From NCBI GenBank assembly GCA_029242545.1, contig JAQWTV010000110.1, forward strand, positions 50,731-114,730: 64,000 nt of DNA, in the 5' to 3' direction. The stretch is from Roseibacillus sp. (GTDB lineage: Bacteria; Verrucomicrobiota; Verrucomicrobiia; Verrucomicrobiales; Akkermansiaceae). Below the pieces are notes generated by a model. That model worked only from the letters and a program-made list of their open reading frames with translations. It was not told the origin of the DNA and did no database searches. Both the position numbers and the translations under genes were made by a program. This document shows positions 61,456 through 64,000 of the stretch, in pieces. How positions within the stretch are numbered: the first letter of the stretch is position 1; the number at the start of each line of letters is the position of its first letter.

Positions 61456-63117
61456 CTACCGCCTCTGGAGGTAACTCTCAGCCAGAAAGTTCCCCAGCTG
61501 CACGATGCCTTCAGTGGTAATGACAAGCATCTTCTCCTGAGGCGGAAGACCGAAGGCCTTCAGATGGAAGAACGCGGGATCTGAGGCTGCGACCTCAGCC
61601 ATGTTGCCCACCACATCCAGCTCGTTGAGATTCTCAACGTCGGTCGGGGGCTGCTGGCTCACAAACCACCTCAGCCCGGGCTGCTTCAGATCCTTCCGAC
61701 TCTCTGCGATGATGGCCTGAACCCGGGCCGCCGCTTCCTTCCGATAGGGAGGAAATGACATGTCGTTCTCACCCATGTGGTAAAAGATACCCGCGACCTC
61801 CACCTTGTGCCCCTTCACAGAAAGTTCCTTGATCGCTTCCTGCACAAACTGAATGAACTTCGGGTAAATGTGCCGATTCTTTGCCATGCTTCCCTCCGGT
61901 GTCCAGTCGATGATCTGAGACCCGCTGTGGGTAAACTTGGCGATGGCAATGTTCCCTTTGATGGTCCCAGTAAGCGTCCGGGCAAAACTCAACTCGGGGC
62001 CAAAGGTATCATAATAGCCGGTGAGCCCGAGGGGCTCCCAGCCCACCGAGCGGTGGTATCCTCCGCCGAGATCATATTTGTAAGCTAGCTTAGGATTATC
62101 CCTGAGCAGGGCTGCGCCCGCCTTGAGCTTCTCCAGTTCCTGCACGAAAGAACGTTCTCCCTCCATGTTGCGATGCCCGGCAAGGATGAAGAGCTTTACT
62201 GCACTTCCTTTTTTGTAGGGCCATTTTTTCATAGGCCGTGGCTTCTTGAGCTTCAGCCCAATGGTGCGCAGATAGGCATCGGCATAGTTTTCCCCATGCT
62301 GCAGCTGGCCCAAGGTGCCGTAGTGGTAGTGTAGGCCGACTGGCCGTCCAATCTCCGCTCCCACATGGGAAGTGGGAACATACTCCGCCCGGACATCAAT
62401 CGACGTGACCTCTCGCTGTCCTCGGCTGATGGCATACATTCGCGGGCGCAGATCCATTCCCCAGATCGTCTTAGTACAGAGCTCCCCGATATAAAATTTG
62501 AGGTCTGGAACCCCAAGGTCACGTCGCCAACTGGCGAGGAAGTTCTTCAGGTTACGACCGTAAGATTCCATGTAATCCCCGTTAAACATGTCGTTCTCTC
62601 CCTGATGCCACATGAATCCCTCAAGACGATACTTGATGCCCTTTCGCTCCAGCCCGGCTAAGGCCTTCTGGATGGTCTCCAGCGCGAGAGGATACATCTT
62701 AAATCCGATCGGGTCATCTGGATTCCAGTCCCCTCCAAGATGAGTTCCTCCGGCAGCAACCTTGATAATACCGATCGGCGCCTTGATGTGCGTGGTCACC
62801 TTACGGGCAAAACTCAGTTCCGGACCGACCACGTTGTTAACGTGCTGCAGTGCAACCCACCCATCTGAGCTCTTTTTATTCTCCCGGCCGATACAATAAG
62901 TGAAAAGCACCTTCTCCTGCGGATCCTCGAGACCTGCATACGGGGGAAAGCGTTTTATATCTCCTACTTTCGAATCAGATCCCACCATATTTGACTGACC
63001 TGCAAAGACAAAGACTCGCATCGTCTTTTCATCCCCATTGCTCTGCCCCAAGACCAGCATCGCTGGAGACCACAGAAGAAGACAGAACGCTAGAGCAGAC
63101 AGGGAGCAAGGTCTCAT
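61456..63117 (-). CDS. Two-domain SASA (sialate O-acetylesterase-like) protein with degenerate second domain
   Basis: ATG 63117 gives a signal peptide (MRPCSLSALAFCLLLWSP); the frame is open to 63156. 553 aa. Domain 1 (about 34-290) has the SGNH/SASA motifs: FVFAGQSNMVG with nucleophile Ser42, MWHQGENDM (169-177) and the C-terminal GLHYHYGTLGQL with His263. Domain 2 (about 307-553) repeats the fold, but GQSNM has become GHRNM (Ser to Arg316), WHQGEND is YHMGEND, and the late segment TTEGIVQLGNF lacks the His. Domain 2 is thus likely inactive and may bind carbohydrate. Exported esterase for acetylated glycans. Confidence 0.92.
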   Translation of the reverse strand: MRPCSLSALAFCLLLWSPAMLVLGQSNGDEKTMRVFVFAGQSNMVGSDSKVGDIKRFPPYAGLEDPQEKVLFTYCIGRENKKSSDGWVALQHVNNVVGPELSFARKVTTHIKAPIGIIKVAAGGTHLGGDWNPDDPIGFKMYPLALETIQKALAGLERKGIKYRLEGFMWHQGENDMFNGDYMESYGRNLKNFLASWRRDLGVPDLKFYIGELCTKTIWGMDLRPRMYAISRGQREVTSIDVRAEYVPTSHVGAEIGRPVGLHYHYGTLGQLQHGENYADAYLRTIGLKLKKPRPMKKWPYKKGSAVKLFILAGHRNMEGERSFVQELEKLKAGAALLRDNPKLAYKYDLGGGYHRSVGWEPLGLTGYYDTFGPELSFARTLTGTIKGNIAIAKFTHSGSQIIDWTPEGSMAKNRHIYPKFIQFVQEAIKELSVKGHKVEVAGIFYHMGENDMSFPPYRKEAAARVQAIIAESRKDLKQPGLRWFVSQQPPTDVENLNELDVVGNMAEVAASDPAFFHLKAFGLPPQEKMLVITTEGIVQLGNFLAESYLQRR

Positions 63118-63263
63118 AATTCTTCCTACGATCCACAAGACGGCCGGGGGAGCCAAGGCCTTTAGGAGAAAAATTACCTTCTATTCCAGCCTCCCTGCGG
63201 AAGACCTCTGCAATCCTGAGACCCGAATCGGGAACCGCTGGCTTCTCAATTGCTGAATCTAAG

Positions 63264-63328
63264 TGGTGCGCACGAGAGGACTCGAACCTCCACGAGTTAT
63301 TCACTCACTAGAACCTGAACCTAGTGTG
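63264..63328 (-). pseudogene. tRNA-Leu(CAG) 3' fragment, probable attachment site of an integrated element
   Basis: Read on the minus strand, this is the 3' half of a class II tRNA: anticodon stem CTAGG / TCTAG around loop TTCAGGT (anticodon CAG, Leu), a variable arm with stem GAGT/ACTC, T-arm GGAGG-TTCGAGT-CCTCT, 3' acceptor strand CGTGCGC, discriminator A and an encoded CCA end. The 5' half (acceptor, D-arm) is absent: upstream sequence shows no GCGCACG. Such 3' fragments are left when an integrase inserts an element at a tRNA gene. The orientation puts the element at higher coordinates. Confidence 0.8.
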
Positions 63329-63562
63329 TATTCTCTAACCCATTTACTATCAGTTCTCTAATTTCTGGAATTTCGGATATTTCGGCTTATTCTCGCGTTT
63401 TAAGGGCAGTATAGGGCGGTATGAGCCCATGCCAAAGACGGCCAGAAGACGATAGGCTATCGGATCAATATTACCACCACCCTCACCACCTCTAATCTGT
63501 CCGTCTGTCCACGCCCCTAGGGAGACGGACGGACGGATGGTTGCCGTTCTGTCCGGTCAACT
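63329..63562. other. Non-coding left end of a putative genomic island
   Basis: About 230 bp without a gene, between the tRNA fragment and the Nif11-type gene. Visible features are a tandem ATTTCGG (63370-63385 area), a repeated GGGCnGTAT motif near 63403-63421 and the strong inverted repeat at 63497-63532. These could be integrase arm sites, but that is inference. Confidence 0.45.
63497..63532. repeat. 10-bp inverted repeat with GGAC tandem units
   Basis: CTGTCCGTCT (63497-63506) pairs with AGACGGACGG (63523-63532), one G-T wobble, 16-nt loop. The right arm continues as tandem GACG units (GGACGGACGGATGG). It lies 31 bp past the stop of the Nif11-type gene on the minus strand and may be its terminator or an element-end structure. 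Confidence 0.5.
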
Positions 63563-63790
63563 TCAACTCATTGCGTTGGCGGAGCCACCGCTCACCACAT
63601 CCAACTCAAAGTCAGTAAGTCCTTCGTCAGATTCCTGTAGTTCTTCCCAGCCGGCTTCTAGTTCTTCTTGGGTGAACTCGTAGCCGCTCTCTTTACCGAG
63701 TGCGACAAGGTCAGCACCAGCTTTTACCTTTTCTTGTAAGTCAGTGCTGTCGGCTACTGCTTTGCGGAAGTTTGTGAATGTTTCGTTCAT
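63563..63790 (-). CDS. Nif11-type leader peptide, candidate RiPP precursor
   Basis: The frame opens at 63829; ATG 63790 gives 75 aa with a canonical Nif11-like leader: NETFTNFRKAVADSTDLQEK, LVALGKESGYEFTQEELEAG and the end LTDFELDVVSGG. The Gly68-Gly69 site is the expected leader cut for a peptidase-containing ABC exporter. Only six residues follow (SANAMS): an unusually short, Cys-free core, so not a lanthipeptide as such. No modification enzyme or exporter is visible, but the gene lies at the edge of a putative island that continues out of the window. Confidence 0.85.
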   Translation of the reverse strand: MNETFTNFRKAVADSTDLQEKVKAGADLVALGKESGYEFTQEELEAGWEELQESDEGLTDFELDVVSGGSANAMS

Positions 63791-63910
63791 ACCTATCGAA
63801 TGCCTACCAGCCGGGGCGTTGGCGAGCAAGCACAGGGGCTTGTGGCTACCGGGGGCGGGGTGCTAAAGTTTGATCACTTTGCTCTAAGCGTTCTCAATTC
63901 CGTGTGTCCT

Positions 63911-64000
63911 ATGAGTATGAACACTCTATTTCTAAGCTGCCTCGTTGCCCTATTCGTCTGCTCACTTGGCATGGCTGAGTCGCCGCTGAAGCTGGAATTA
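63911..64000 (+). CDS. Secreted protein, N-terminal part only
   Basis: Open from ATG 63911 to the window end (30 codons). It starts MSMNTLFLSCLVALFVCSLG and continues MAESPLKLEL: a typical signal peptide with cleavage after GMA. ATG 63917 is an alternative start. Divergent from the Nif11-type gene. Family unknown from so little sequence. Confidence 0.65.
   Translation, partial: MSMNTLFLSCLVALFVCSLGMAESPLKLEL

Noticed and set aside
63264..63400. Complete tRNA-Leu gene
   Set aside because: The 5' acceptor strand pairing with CGTGCGC and a D-arm are missing; a group I intron is unlikely because the break is before the anticodon stem.

Overview
The window looks like chromosome of a verrucomicrobial bacterium (Verrucomicrobiota, probably Verrucomicrobiae). 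The evidence is lineage-typical content: a 'Verru_Chthon cassette A'-type prepilin-like giant protein, PEP-CTERM proteins, CotH/lamin-tail giants, DUF1080 proteins, PQQ-like propellers, a ThuA-domain protein and a very high share of secreted proteins. There are no rRNA genes, no CRISPR array, no IS element and no intact tRNA gene.

Layout. 1-6.0 kb: the start of a secreted protein (minus strand, cut by the window edge), pdxA (vitamin B6), a PQQ-like propeller, an EF-hand secreted protein and gamma-glutamyltranspeptidase. 6.2-34.5 kb: a surface/extracellular block with two CotH-kinase/lamin-tail/LamG giants, two giant paralogous repeat proteins (about 1,860 and 2,401 aa, the second on the opposite strand), a DUF1080 protein, a PEP-CTERM protein and a 1,274-aa prepilin-like protein. 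34.7-39.3 kb: a small carbohydrate-processing group (unknown secreted protein, ThuA-domain protein, PL10-type pectate lyase, DUF1080 protein, esterase-like hydrolase). 39.4-45 kb: an iron block with a BFD-type [2Fe-2S] protein divergent from an AraC-type regulator, a Fur-box-like palindrome between them, then a ferric-iron ABC importer (binding protein, fused permease, ATPase). 45-52 kb: two unknown cytoplasmic proteins, a second propeller, a second PEP-CTERM protein, a di-heme oxidoreductase/imelysin operon and a secreted double YHS-like protein. 52.4-63.1 kb: a YdeP/FdhF-type molybdopterin oxidoreductase, a PhoD-like phosphatase with a polytopic membrane protein, a DUF3500 protein, an LDH-fold malate dehydrogenase, a purple-acid-phosphatase-like enzyme and a two-domain SASA esterase whose second domain lacks its catalytic residues.

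63.26-64.0 kb: the most unusual part. A 3' fragment of a tRNA-Leu(CAG) gene, without its 5' half, lies at about 63264-63328 on the minus strand. Its orientation predicts that an integrated island begins right there and continues past the right edge. The first gene inside is a Nif11-type leader peptide (63563-63790, minus) ending in a double-Gly site and a six-residue tail, that is, a candidate RiPP precursor. A strong inverted repeat follows it, and a divergent secreted protein is cut by the window end.

How the genes fit together: the iron block joins uptake (fbpABC-like), release or storage (BFD), regulation (AraC plus possible Fur) and a periplasmic imelysin/di-heme pair. The surface block combines secreted kinase-like proteins with giant repeat proteins and a pilin-like protein. 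The 35-39 kb group fits pectin or oligosaccharide breakdown. All functions are assigned by motif reading only; no database search was possible.
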